Below are positions 36,210 through 47,619 of a stretch of 64,000 nucleotides of DNA, in pieces. The notes beneath the pieces are model-generated. The model was not told the origin of the DNA. It saw only the letters and a program-made list of their open reading frames with translations, and did not search any database. A program made the position numbers and the translations under genes. The stretch's first letter is position 1. Each line of letters starts with the position of its first letter. Source of the stretch: Ceratorhiza oryzae-sativae (Eukaryota > Basidiomycota > Agaricomycetes > Cantharellales > Ceratobasidiaceae); the NCBI GenBank assembly GCA_030998015.1, contig JARWMV010000234.1, positions 558,001 to 622,000 on the forward strand, read 5' to 3'.

Positions 36210-37277
36210 ATGCCTGCACCTGATCTACCTTACGAGTAAGCCCCTTCTCCTCTCCGCCGGCCGCAGAACCTCACCCCTCTCCTTTGTCGACTCCCCCCCC
36301 TAATTTCTCTTAGTATGGCCGATATTGTTGCCCTCAACACCCAGTGAGTAACGTCACGCCTCCTCCGCTGCGTGGCGCTAATTTTTCGACGTCATTAGGT
36401 ACGTCGGCATCGGCGCCGGTGGCTCTGTGCCCATGTTGGCGTAAGTCGGACTGTTTTCTGCACGCCCCGCGCTCTCCGAGCTCACTTGACGCGTTCTAGA
36501 CGTGTTTCCTTCGTCGACTACCGCGGTCACGTGGTATACGACAAGTTTGTGATTCCTTCGCAAGCCGGTAAGGTTGCCCCACGTTGTGTGCTCTCCAACG
36601 CTCACTAGGCCACAGTTGTCAACTACCGCACCTCTTCGACGGGCCTGCAGCCCGAGCACTTGGTTGGACCTGATGCCGTCCCCTTCAGCGAAGCACAAGC
36701 GATGGCGGCACAGATACTTCGCGGGCGGATCGTCGTGGGTCATAGCTTGTGGCTCGATCTACAGGTTCGTCTCTGCCACGTTTTCCTCATACGAGCCCAG
36801 TACCGAGTTAGGAAATATAGGTCCTTGGAGTTAGCCATCCCGCAAGCGACACCCGCGATGTCGGGTTGTACTTGCCTTTCCGCACAGCGCTCAAGACTCC
36901 CAACCAGGTCATCGGCCTCCAGACATTGGTCTGGCAGCTCATGCGCCGAAAGATCCAAGCCACTCATCATAACCCTGTGCGAGGATTTTGTCTTCCCCAC
37001 CATTCCGCCTAACCGCTTACATATAATGACGACAGGTTGAAAATGCACGGGCGGCCCTCGATCTATTCCGCAGCCACGAGGCAGAGTGCGTATTCCCCAG
37101 ACGATCTTTAGCCCCTATCCTCACATACACGTGTAGTTGGCAGAAAGTCGTGTCGAGCGGACAGTGGCCCTGTGCACTGCCTCCTTCCTCTTATGCTCGA
37201 TGTAAGCACTTGTTTTTACGTCCAACAACCAGACCGTGGTCTCTAACTATTGGTCCTGACCCACAGGCTATCTATAA
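36210..37277 (+). CDS. REX4/ISG20-type exonuclease-like protein with replaced catalytic acids
   Basis: Protein with the DEDDh fold of RNA exonuclease 4/ISG20. Exon 1 (36210-36235) and exon 2 (36314-36343) give MPAPDLPYDMADIVALNTQ, then YVGIGAGGSVPMLARVSFVDYRG (36399 on), NYRTSSTGLQPEHLVG, GRIVVGHSLWLDLQVL, SHPASDTRDVGLY, LQTLVWQLMRRKIQ, and HHNPVENARAALDLFRSHEAEW. Family members normally read ALDCEMVG at the first site; here it is ALNTQYVG, so Asp becomes Asn and Glu becomes Gln (36336-36343 and 36399). The usual Asp of the third site is Asn (codon 37042-37044). Only the middle Asp (36756-36758) remains. The enzyme is therefore probably inactive and may bind RNA or a partner. All splice phases agree, so these are not splicing artefacts. 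Confidence 0.75.
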
Positions 37278-37716
37278 TTCAAATCAGGCGATCCCAAAAA
37301 TTGGACCATCACTCTCAGCTGGGCTCGGTGTGGCCAAATCCGAACTGGTATTGGTATTGAAGTTTTGAATTCAAGTCTAATCCCCACCTAATACTCTGCA
37401 TTAACCTTATTTTCCTTGCTTTGTTTTTGCACTTCGTTCTCATTCACGCAAATTTTGTTCTGTCGTTCTACCTCAGTTGTCGCTAATGTCCTAGACCCTA
37501 CTACTCACTAGTCTTATTTGCACTACGATTCTATAGACCGCATTCTATTCGTTCCACCTAATAGCTTGTATATTCAACTCCTTTCGTTTACCTTTACACT
37601 CCCTAGTAGTCTGGACTCCTATGTTGTTTCACTTTATGTTTCTACTCCGCTATATGCAAAAATATACTCTGTCCATTTTCTAGTGCGCGCTCTCGGTCTC
37701 AGCACCCGTGTCTATA
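37278..37716. other. convergent 3' spacer
   Basis: No gene seen; T/C-rich 3' flanks of the exonuclease-like gene and the mitochondrial carrier. Confidence 0.4.
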
Positions 37717-39119
37717 TTAAGCTCGAGTCTGAAAGTGAAGAACATATTTGTCAGTCTTACATGATAGGAACAACGAGGTGAAGCGTACCTTTTCAGCGCC
37801 CATCGCACGCATAAGAGATTCGTACACGAAAAACGCACACGCGTTGACTGGGAACGCTCGAATAATACATAGGCTTAAACCTCTAAAATATCCTCTCCAA
37901 CCTTGCGTTTCATATATCCCTTTTGCCACTGGCCAGAATGTCAGACGAGGTCCATTGAGCGGCGCAGCCAGAATCCGACTGCTCATCGTCAGTGCTGGTA
38001 CAGCATCAATCGGCGAAGCGAAATGTCACCCACTTTTTGATATTGTCAAAGGGGACGCCCATGATCCAGAACCCAAAGGTGCCAAATCCGCCAGCAAGAA
38101 AGTTTGCAGTCGGGGTGCTCATCTGTGTATTGGGGGAAGGGGGGACAAGGGCTGACCGGATCCGCCGGCATACACTCGGTTTCAGAAACTCACCTCAAAC
38201 CGTGTGCCGTTCAGGAGAGTGAATGACCTCATGAGGACCTCGTAGCTGGAGAACATCCAGCAAAACGAGCTTCGGTAGACCAGGCTACTGGCAAACCCTC
38301 GCCAGATGCCAAACGGGCCTTGGACTCGGTACAATTGCCGTATGAGGTCCAGAACGCCTGGCAAATATGGTGAATGCGACTCCAGAGATAGCGACATATG
38401 AAATACGCGTACCCTTGTATTGCCTATCCTTCACGTCACGTTGTGTTTGCATTTGGAGCTTGACTGGGGTTGAGCCATCAGCCTCGGGCGAAGGCAATAA
38501 CGGGAGTAAAAATCTACCTTTGAGAGACTCTAGGTCGTGCATGGTAAGTATGCTTCGATTGTTTCATGTCAACGCCTAAACGTTCTTACCCATTGGATGC
38601 GCTAGAATGGCGCCGGTCCACCCTGCCCATAAGCCCGCGAGCCAATGTCCAGAAAGTGTTAGCCGTTTGGTATCGGCTGATCCAGGCACAGGCTCTGTAA
38701 GATCGGATCGAATAAGAAACAGGCGATAGTTGTGCAAGGATCCAAGCAGAAGCGAGTCCGATGCCCCCCAAGCGACCATCGGGGGCACCGCGCCTTTGTA
38801 AAGTGCCAGCGGAGACTAGAAGCATGCACCATAAGTTTTGTCAATCTGGCCAACGTTGGGGACTTGCCTCGTTTCTGACTATCTTCCATAGGCAGTCGAG
38901 TGCCCCATTGTACGCTCCGGCTGGGGCAACCTGGAGCCGAGTCTTGATGGTGTCAAAACTGTGCCCGACGAGGACCTATACGCTCCGTGAATACTTAACG
39001 TATAGTAAGCGAGCATACAGACCTGCCTTGGTCACTCCAGAACCTACACCGGCCACAGCACCAGCGATCCGAATGTGCGAGCCGTTGCTGGGTGGGGGCG
39101 GATCGTCCTTGGAAGCCAT
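37717..39119 (-). CDS. mitochondrial carrier family protein (carnitine/ornithine-carrier-like)
   Basis: Six-helix inner-membrane carrier of the SLC25 family. From ATG 39119: MASKDDPPPP, then IAGAVAGVGSGVTK joined through a GC-donor intron (38976-39026) to VLVGHSFDTIKTRLQVAPAGAYNGALDCLWKIV. Later: YKGAVPPMVAWGASDSLLLG, HWLAGLWAGWTGAILAHPMEHLKVKLQMQT, YRVQGPFGIWRGFASSLVYRSSFCWMFSSYE, FLAGGFGTFGFWIMGVPFDNIKKW, and GIYETQGWRGYFRGLSLCIIRAFPVNACAFFVYE. The PX[DE]XX[KR] motif is intact in repeats two and three, but repeat one has Ser in place of Pro (SFDTIK). The GSV-type acyl-carnitine resemblance is loose. Stop 37717-37719; the last intron is optional, since both readings end at the same stop. Confidence 0.83.
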
Positions 39120-39326
39120 GTATGCAAAAACAATGGGTTTCTGTCAAGATATACGAGTATATGGCAGCAGAGAGCAAACGGAAAATTGACCCCGAGAGCG
39201 TCGTCACCAGCGCCGACGAGCTCGAGTGATCGAAGCCAACGATCGTTTACGTCATATTCACGTGGCTATCACTGGCGCCTGAACGCGACGTCCACTGGCA
39301 AAGCGTGAAGCCGTGTCTTGATCATA

Positions 39327-42060
39327 ATGTCTGACTTGCTGCATCTTGCCGACAAATTCAAGAACAAGCTCGGGTTATCTGGCTCGCAGCAAAATAATCA
39401 ACAAGGAGGGTATTATCAAAACCTGCCGCCCCAGCCCTCACCAGGAGGCTATCCCGGCGCGTCGTACAGTTATCAACAACCACCGCAGTATCCGCCGCAG
39501 CAGGGGCCTCAGCAGCCTTGGGGAAACCCATACCAAGCACCGGGATTTACCTCGCCCGATCGCTACCCTCCTAGGTCTGATGGTAGTTCCCTTCCGCCTC
39601 CCATTCCGCCTCGGGTCGGTCCTCCTGCGATTCCTGAGCGACCTGTTTCAAACCCCACAACGCAAGAGGCAAATTATCCGAACCCCTACGGTCAACAAAG
39701 CGCCCCTGTTGGCGCGATTTATGCCCCGGGAACCTATCCTACCCCAGAGCTCTTCAACTTTCCTCTTGGGAAGTATTCTGTTCTGTGCTCGCCAGAATAT
39801 GGATATACCGCTAAGTCTATACAGTATGAGTTAGACCAGCTCGGTCCTACTTCGACCTTGTATCTTCCCCGTGGGTCCCGTTGGGAAGTCGAGGAAACGA
39901 TTACTATGCATCCCTTCCAAGAGCTCGCAACCGAAGGGTACCCAACTGCTGAGCATGACATGGCTTGGCTCGAAGCGAAGAAAGAGCTCAACATGCACAT
40001 GGTTACGGGGTTTCAGAAATCAGGTGTACGCCTGCGTAACCTACTTTTCGAGGGCGGTCGCGAAAAGTACGGGCATAATCCGGATGGGCGTTGTATGATC
40101 ATCATTGGTGCCTCAGACACTTGCAATCAAGTGAGTTTACTTGTGTGAAGAGTCAGTTATGGTATGCTTGATCTGTGACGTGATAGGTAGTCGATAGGTG
40201 TATCATTCGTAACCCTAGACATTGGTCCTGCCTACAAGCGTTTGAGGGTAGTACAAATATCCGGATCACAAATAATTTCATTGGGCCGGCAGGGCAGGGC
40301 GCTGACGTTGTGGAAGGCAAGTGGGCCGACGGCATCGTGAGTGAGCCACATCTGATGTATTGGCTGTTACTACTAAATGTCTCATTTGTTTGATAGAGCT
40401 TTTCGGCTAGCGATGGGCTAGTCGCGGGGAACCAAATCACAGATGCCACTGATGGTGCTATAGGTGGGTTCCTGTGCTCGTTTCCAGGGATGTCTTATTC
40501 GGAATATCTGTTTCAGTTATATTCGGTGCTCCTGGTTCGCTCATCACAGCAACACAATTATCAATAGACATAGGCTATGTAAGTGCTGAATACTTATTTG
40601 TCATACTCGGTAACCAAAAGTTTACGGCGTGTTCCAGGCTTAGGGGGACTAAATATGGTTGACTATAACCCACGTAAGTCGCGCCCGCTGATAACCGAAA
40701 CCTGTTTTAAATTAGCTGTCGCGGTGTTTTGTGATCCAGACAAGGGCAATTACAACTTTACGCGCGTAATAAACAATACCGTTAGAACCGAGGGCGCATA
40801 TATCAAGGTTGGTGTGGGCATGGGGCCAAGTGTACTCGGGAAAAGCGACCCCGAGTTTGTCCAGACTGGCGCGATTGTCTTGCGGAACCTTGTAGAGTCC
40901 AAAGATGTGGGCCATGGCAAAGGCGGGTACGGCTATGGATATGCTATCGGCTCGGATACCGCCAACTGGACATGCATTGAGAATGTCGCTGCCCCAGGGG
41001 TTGAATACTCTGGAGACATATCTGCGTCTTTGCCCGAGCTGATTGCCCCGCCTATGGCGTTTGTACGCGATGGTGTGGCGGAAGAACGTGGTCGCCTGCA
41101 GAAGAGTTTGTTCGGGGTCAGTGCATCAAGTTTCAACTTGCATATGCGCGTTTCTTAACGGCAGCGTTGTAGGTCATATCGAATGCCTCTTTCGTATCAA
41201 GTCTGGTCCATCGACGGTTCTTTGTTGGAATCCGGGCCAACTGCGACTCGAGATGGGTTCTCACGTTAGCTTGCGATCTACTCGGCTCTGCTTGGATCGT
41301 GGCGGAGAGCTCTGCGTACGGTCTGATCACCATAAAGGCCGAGTAATTTGGACCGGCGGAAGCGGCTGGCTGCACCGCGACAGAGACGCTGCCTTGGTTT
41401 TTGCCCCGGGCGGCAAACTGCTCATCGTTGATACCCACTCGCACGCGACATTGCACGATTTCACGCCGCACATACCTTACGCCGCGCATGATGACGAAGA
41501 CGGTCATTTGTTGATGCTGTGCGAAGTCCCCAACTGGGCGTGTCTGGCTATTACCAGTCCCACACCGCGCGCCAACACGTTGTTCATGTCTTCCTATCAC
41601 GAGCGATGCGGTCGCGAGTTTGCCGTTGGCCAATTTGTAGCGCGATACTGTGGACAGGGGCGCGGGACGCTCGTGACCGTACTAAACCCGTACGCACAGC
41701 TTGTGGTGCTGCGTTCTCGTCATGATGGCCCCATCCGGGCGCCGTTGGTTTGGCCTCTGGACGACAGTGAATGGGAGACGGTCTGGACGAGTCCAAACGA
41801 AAGCTCCGACGAGCAGGTGATGGATGGGAAGCTCGCTTGGCAGGGAGATGGCAACCTGGTTAGTGGAAGTTTTGTTGCTCCACATGGTATTTAAACTGAG
41901 ACCGTACTAGGTGATTTATGCGAACGGGGGTGTGCCCTGGGCGAGTGCGACAATGTGTCGCGAGCCGCCTGCGACGACGCTGCGCTGGGGAATCGGCACA
42001 CCCGAAGAGCCGTATATAGAGATCGTCGCCGACGACGGCACGAGACACTGGAGTACATGA
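39327..42060 (+). CDS. right-handed beta-helix protein with Pro/Gln-rich N-terminus and bulb-lectin-like tail
   Basis: Multi-domain protein of unknown role. Residues 1-150: MSDLLHLADKFKNKLGLSG, then Pro/Gln/Tyr-rich low complexity. Next FPLGKYSVLCSPEYGYTA, STLYLPRGSRWEVEE and a pectin-lyase-like beta-helix: VRLRNLLFEGGREKYG, VVDRCIIRNPRHWSCLQAFEGSTNIRITNNFIGPAG (several coils), LVAGNQITDATDGAIVIFGAPGSLI, GGLNMVDYNP, TRVINNTVRTEGAY. The C-terminal 280 residues carry three beta-prism-like repeats: RLCLDRGGELCVRSD, ALVFAPGGKLLIVDTHS and LAWQGDGNLVVIYANGG; the last is close to the mannose-binding QxDxNxVxY motif. The frame needs one extra base near 40549 (SNTIINRHR) and probably again between 41205 and 41243. 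No signal peptide is visible. Enzyme activity cannot be claimed. Confidence 0.65.
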
Positions 42061-42562
42061 TCCACCACGCATATACTTGCATCTTTTCTAGATAGAACAA
42101 ATTCACGTCTTGGTTTACGACATGATTATGCATGACGCTCGGCAAACGTAGCAAACGGTGCTTGGAGCGATCACACGGCTCGCGTTGCCGGGCTGGTGGG
42201 GCCCCTCCACCTCGATCAGCGAGACACCTCGATTGTTCGAGAAGAGTGACAACGCAATTCGCGTTGTGATCGGGAGCAGGCGCGTCATAGCTGGGAATTG
42301 TGCTGCCACTTTTACTGTGGGTGTATTAAATACTACATTTGAAGTACAGCGTACTTGATGGCCACAAATCAAAAGAAAGGAATAAAGAATATGTAAACGA
42401 ATAAACGAGGGTCGACGCCGGGTGGGAAAAAAGAACGTGGCGTAGGAAAGAAAGAACAAGTTTGCTTCGACAAACAAAATAAAAACACCGCAACAGGCGT
42501 TGTTGCGAGATACCAAGCGAGAAGCGGAAAGAAAAGAATCCGAGTGCGAAAAAAAGGACTAA
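42061..42562. other. convergent 3' spacer
   Basis: No gene seen; contains A-rich 3' flank sequence around 42370-42560. Confidence 0.4.
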
Positions 42563-44175
42563 TCAAGACCTCAGTGGATCGTCGGTCGGATGCGACCCAT
42601 GTGCGGTTCCAGTAGCCGAACTCGGGCCGGCATCCCGTCGGGGAATGACCTGGGTGTACATTGGCGGGAGTTCAACAACCTCATTGTCGTCAACTTCTCC
42701 CGCATCGGTGTGAAGAATGAATCTATTATTACGCAAAGCCTAAATTTAGAGCCGTGGACACCACATAGTAAAAAGACCGACCTTTGCGGCCCAGCCGATC
42801 GCACGGACCCGGACGCAGCCATTTGCGCCTTGTTCATTCCGCCGGTAGCTGTCGTGGCCACAGACAAGGCACGCGCATGTCGGCCAGACCCAGCCATACT
42901 AGCGCGACTTCCGCTCCCGTTGTCTGTATGTGGGAAATAGCCCTCTGGGTCGGATGGTGGGGGAAGAACATATGGATCGGGCTCGTATACACTCCTCCCG
43001 TTTGCGTCGTACAACTGCGCCTGTAGCGGATCGCCCGTACGAGGTGAAGGATGCGATACAGCGTACTAGGTCCGCTGTGCGCCGAGAGGTCTTCTGGAAG
43101 CAAGTCGACGGAGCGAGCACGACGCTGTTTGGTCATGACCTGGACGGAAGACACGTCTTCCTCATATCTGCGAAGTTGGTTCCTGCGTTGCAGGAAGAAC
43201 CAAATGAGCGAGGCGAGCGCGACAAGAAAGACTGCTCCGCCCGCGATACTTGCGCCGATCACGGTTGCGTTGTTCGTAGTGCCAGAACTGGGTGTGCTCG
43301 AGGCGGTGGAGGTTGCTGCGGCTGTTGACTGGGCCGTCGAGCCTGGAGAGTCTGCGTTGATGCAGGATGCGTCGTTGGATGCGGTGACAGTATAAAAATC
43401 GGTAGAGCCGCCCTGCCGACCCCGAGAGTCGGTTACCACAAAAACGATGTTTGTACCCGAGGCGATGTTGGCTTGCCATGTAAAAGCAGGACCTGAGGTG
43501 GGGACAAGACAAAGGCCTACAGAATCATGAGGCCAAGCGAACATGAGGAGAGTAGTGGCATACCTTGCCAAGAGGGATGAGACCAAAGATGGTGATGGGT
43601 TGGGTGGCAGCGAAGTAGTTGCTCCATGTGTATGGCTGACATTGCTGGAGCGCGTTGGGAGGTCATAGGTAAAGTCGGTGCCTGGATCAGTGGTATTGCA
43701 CGACTGTGAGCTGCTGCTTGTGCCGGCTGTGAGCAGGCCCGAGGTGCCCCCACTCCCAAAACCGGTGGAGTCGGACATGGTGAGGAGAAAACGATGCTCG
43801 TTCTGCTTGCCGGTGATGCGGAGGGTGGTGGTAAATGACCCATGGGTGCCGTTGTATGCACTGTCGGGGATGGTGATGTTTTGGGGGGTGCTGAAGAGCT
43901 GCGGAAAAGAGCGTGAGCCGAGTAGAGCGATCTGCCAATGGCCGACCTACGGGAGTGATCTATCAGAAGTTGATGTCCATCGGTCAGCTAGTTTGCATAG
44001 AAATGGAGAGAGGGCATACCAGCAACTGGTAGGGCGCCGTGCCGCCGTTCCAGGTGACCGTGAGGTCACCGCATTGGACTGGCGCGGTGAACACGAATGA
44101 AAAAGCAGCAGCGGCGTGCATTTGGGTCGCGCCCAACACGCCAAGAGCCGAGAGCACTCGAGCTAGCCTGGCCAT
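42563..44175 (-). CDS. single-pass membrane protein with signal peptide and PPxY-bearing tail
   Basis: From ATG 44175: a signal peptide (MARLARVLSALGVLGATQMHA), then an extracellular domain with CGDLTVTWNGGTAPYQLL, FSTPQNITIPDSAYNG, TWQANIASGTNIVFVVTDSRGRQGGS and paired cysteines, a beta-sandwich-like pattern common in basidiomycete surface proteins. A Ser/Thr-rich stalk leads to one membrane helix (VIGASIAGGAVFLVALASLIWFFL) and a stop-transfer RRRNQLRR-type stretch. The cytoplasmic tail has DPYVLPPPSDPEGYF and, in the last exon, VVELPPMYTQV, a PPxY motif of the kind bound by WW domains of Nedd4/Rsp5 ligases. Four or five introns. Function unknown; a surface sensor or adhesin role is a guess from the layout. 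Confidence 0.7.
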
Positions 44176-44538
44176 CGGGGATCGAGATTCCTGGGATAAT
44201 ATAAAAGGGTCTCGAGTACTAGTGCGCTCAGCGCAGCAAGAGTGGGGAGGCGACTACGGGTGTCGCGGGGGGAGGCGGGAGAGACTGTGGGCGTTGAGTT
44301 TATGTTGGCCGATCCACGTGCTTCCGGGGTTCGCACCGCTTCAGCCTTGAAAATCCCCGAAAACCTGCAAGTCGGTTCTTGCCTATCGTTCATTAGCCCT
44401 CTGCACTTTTAACTCTCATCGCATCCAAGCCCGCTCCACATCGTACGAGTCGCATCGTCGGCGCGACCACGTGACCGTCCTCCTCCCGTTTCCGACCTCC
44501 ACTCTGTTCTTGGCCTGTCGCAGATTGCTCTGGCGCCT
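44176..44538. promoter_or_regulatory. divergent promoter region
   Basis: No gene seen; shared spacer of the membrane-protein gene (leftward) and the ADCK1-like gene (rightward). Confidence 0.35.
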
Positions 44539-47135
44539 ATGCGCATTCAAGCCTTGCGTAGGCTCCCCCCGCCTCGGCCCGCCAACACACCCAGAACCCA
44601 GGGATGTCGCGCGTACACGTCGGCGCCGAGCAGTGACAAGTTCTGGCACAAGCCCAACCTCGGAAACCTGCGAGACCAGCCGCCCGGAGTCAGGAAGAGC
44701 ATCTACACGCTCGGAGGCCTCTTTTTCCTTGCTTCCAGCGGCTACGTGCTCTACAAGGCACACCAGGCAAGTCGTTCGTCATCCACACGAGGCACCGTGG
44801 TTTCTGAGCGGGGATCGTATAGCCCACCCGGCACTTTTGTCTCGCCGTGGTACGATGCTCCCGAGTGGCGAGGGCCGTGATCGAGAGCATGATCGACTAC
44901 AAGATTTTGTTCGCCAGGAATATTCCCGATGACGCACTCCGCACCCAGGCCTATTCGTCGTGTCACAAGCGCAGTGCCGAGCGAGTCTTGCATGCGCTCC
45001 AGCTCAATGGCGGTATATACATCAAGCTGGTGTGTCCTCCGAAACACCAATCCATGTCGTCTAACACAATGTCTAGGGGCAACACATGAGCAGCATCCAG
45101 TTTTGCCAAAGCCATGGACCTCGACTATGCGGCCTTTGCAAGTGCGTCGATCGCACGGCCAGATGGTTACTTTCCTTATGTTATGTCTCTTAGGATCAAT
45201 GCTATCCAACTCCGCTCGAGGACGTGGACAGGCTATTCTTGCAAGATACGGGCATGTCATTATCGGAACAATTTTCCGAATTTGACGAAACCGTCAGTAT
45301 GCGTATCATTCCCTCTTAGCAATCGGGTCACACGGATATCATAGCCTATCGGTGTCGCGAGCCTTGCCCAGGTCCATATTGCCCGCGATCGGGCTACGGG
45401 ACGTCAAGTCGCCGTAAAGTTGCAGGTAGGTCGCTTTACGAGTTTTTGTGCTATTTTTCTCACAACATGTAGCATCCGCACCTTGCCGAATTCGCAGAGA
45501 TTGAGTACGTCCATGTGCTCGTCTTGGAACCAATACTGAACCCTCGTATAGCATTACGACCACAACCCTCTCGCTCGCATTCGTAAAACGCTATTTCCCC
45601 ACATTTGAGTTCTCATGGCTCGGAGAAGAACTAGCGACAAACCTCCCACTCGAGATGGATTTTGTCCACGAGGCCCGGAACGCAGCCAAGGTCACCGAAA
45701 ACTTTAGCAAAATTCCCAAGGGCAAAACAAGCGTGTACGTGCCAGAGGTCCTGAGGGCGACACCCAGAACACTGGTAATGGAATACGTCAAGGGTGGAAG
45801 GGTGGACGAGTAAGTGTCTTGCGGACTGCGGAGAAGCATTGGCATGAATTGTATGGATAGCTTGGAGTACCTGGCAAGCCACAATATCGATCGCAACAGG
45901 GTTAGTCAAGAGCTATCTAGGGCTTTTTCGGAGATGGTTCATATCCACGGGTGCAAGTATTCCTATTTGATCGCAAATGCATACTCTCTAATGCCTTGAC
46001 TCAGTTTTCCATGCAGGCAAGGCTTGTCCGCAGCATTGGCCACATGACATCTAATCTCCGTCGCAGATCCTCACCCGGGTAACCTCCTAATCCGACCAGC
46101 TCCTCCGGGTTCTAGGAGCTCATACAACTTTGAGATTGTTCTGCTTGTATGCTATGTCTGCTTTTCTAGGTTGCACTATCTGAGGGTTGTTTGCCTTTAG
46201 GACCACGGCCTATACTTTGACCTCGACGATGACCTCCGTCTCAACTATTCTCGCCTATGGCTTGCTCTAATTGCACCTGGATTCCCACCAGTAGCCCGCG
46301 CAAGGAGACGTTATGCCGAAGCGATGAACATATCGAGCGATTTGGTAATACGTTCTCTTATTTATCGTACACTGCGAGTCCTTACAACCTCTAGTACCCC
46401 ATATTCGAGTCCGCAATAACAGGGCGTGCGGGACTTGAAGGAACTTGGGACACGCCCTCCGGAGATGCTCCTTCGTCCATGGCAGAGTCCATCAGACCAG
46501 TCGATTCTTCGGATACACTCGAGCCGATTAAAACGACGTCTGCTGCGGCCCCCACAGAAGCTCCCAAGATCCGCCGTGCGCGGGGATTACTTGACGCTGG
46601 ATCCCAGACCCAGGCCGAAATTGAGCAGATTCGAAAAGTCGTACTCCAACAAGAGGGTTTGGTCGAAGCCATATTTGATTTGTTGAGAAAGGTACCAAGA
46701 CGGGTGTTGATGATTCTCAAGTTGAACGATTTGACGAGGTACGTCGTTGACGATCTACGCGCACGAATTGTTGTCGATCGTGACGCAACAGGAATCTGGA
46801 CCATGCGCTCTGTACTACTCACTCTGAGGTCCGAGTGTTTGTAATCATGGCACGATATTGCAGTCGTGCAGTCTGGGAAGACGCACGCAAAAACGCAGGC
46901 TTTTCACTGGATCTCGTCGGCCACTGGTGCGCATATATCGCTATCAATAAAGGTCTGCGTGTTGTAGAATGGTATGTCTCCACAGATCTTTTTGATGCAA
47001 TTGCTCGCGTGGCTAACGTCGGGGATAAGGTGGATGGATACCCGTGCGCGCCTAGTGATCGCCCTCGCCTGGGCACGCGGCCTGTGGCGGGAAGGTTTCT
47101 ATGGCGCATCGCGAGCTGCTGCTGGGCTTGCCTAG
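44539..47135 (+). CDS. ADCK1/Mcp2-like ABC1-family atypical kinase, mitochondrial
   Basis: ABC1/UbiB kinase-like protein, closest by motif to human ADCK1 and yeast Mcp2/Cqd2, which act at the inner mitochondrial membrane in lipid and coenzyme Q homeostasis. The N-terminus is an Arg-rich presequence (MRIQALRRLPPPRPAN), then one membrane helix (YTLGGLFFLASSGYVLY). A GC-donor intron (44767-44822) joins TRHFCLAVVRCSRVARAVIES. Family motifs: NGGIYIKLGQHMSS (KxGQ), IGVASLAQVH (Ala-rich loop), QVAVKLQHP, LVMEYVKGG, FHADPHPGNLL, EIVLLDHGLYFDLDDDLRLNYSRLW. A tiny exon at about 46005-46016 followed by a second GC-donor intron (46017-46066) supplies FHA. The T-run there does not fit the phase exactly. 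The end WMDTRARLVIALAWARGLWREG follows an intron near 46972-47030. Confidence 0.82.
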
Positions 47136-47619
47136 TTTTTTCACGCGTTTCGAAGGGATGAAAAAAAACTCATGATTAGATTCATGGGATGCATTTGATT
47201 TATAGAGAGGGCGCGTGCGCTGTTGCCTTGTAGACTGGACTTTCGCGACGTAATATCACACCATGCGCCGGCAATCTTGGTTTGCCTGGCAACTTGATCA
47301 ACTAAACTCGCCCTTCTGCGGCTCTCCAGCCACTTGTCTTCATACCTTGAAGACTAGTTTTTTTCGGAGAGGTTGATATATCCGCAGTGCGCAGCTTCAA
47401 AGTGACATGGCTTGTGGCGACTTGTAGTGACTCGGGGCAATGCCGGGACTCGACACACGCTCATAGTAGCTTCTGAGAGAAGGAAGGCGCGAGTGGTACG
47501 CTTTCATGAGTGGGGTAATGTATAAAAAAACAAACAAGAGATACAATCAATGCGTCAACGCATGAAAGTGTCGAATACAAGAGAAAAACAGCAAGTAAAC
47601 GCCCAACTAAAGTGATCCT
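47136..47619. other. convergent 3' spacer
   Basis: No gene seen between the ADCK1-like gene and NoxA. Confidence 0.4.

Noticed and set aside
41043..41160. Separate downstream gene starting near 41043
   Set aside because: The frame there overlaps the beta-helix coding exon; phase and one likely missing base connect the lectin-like part to the upstream gene instead.
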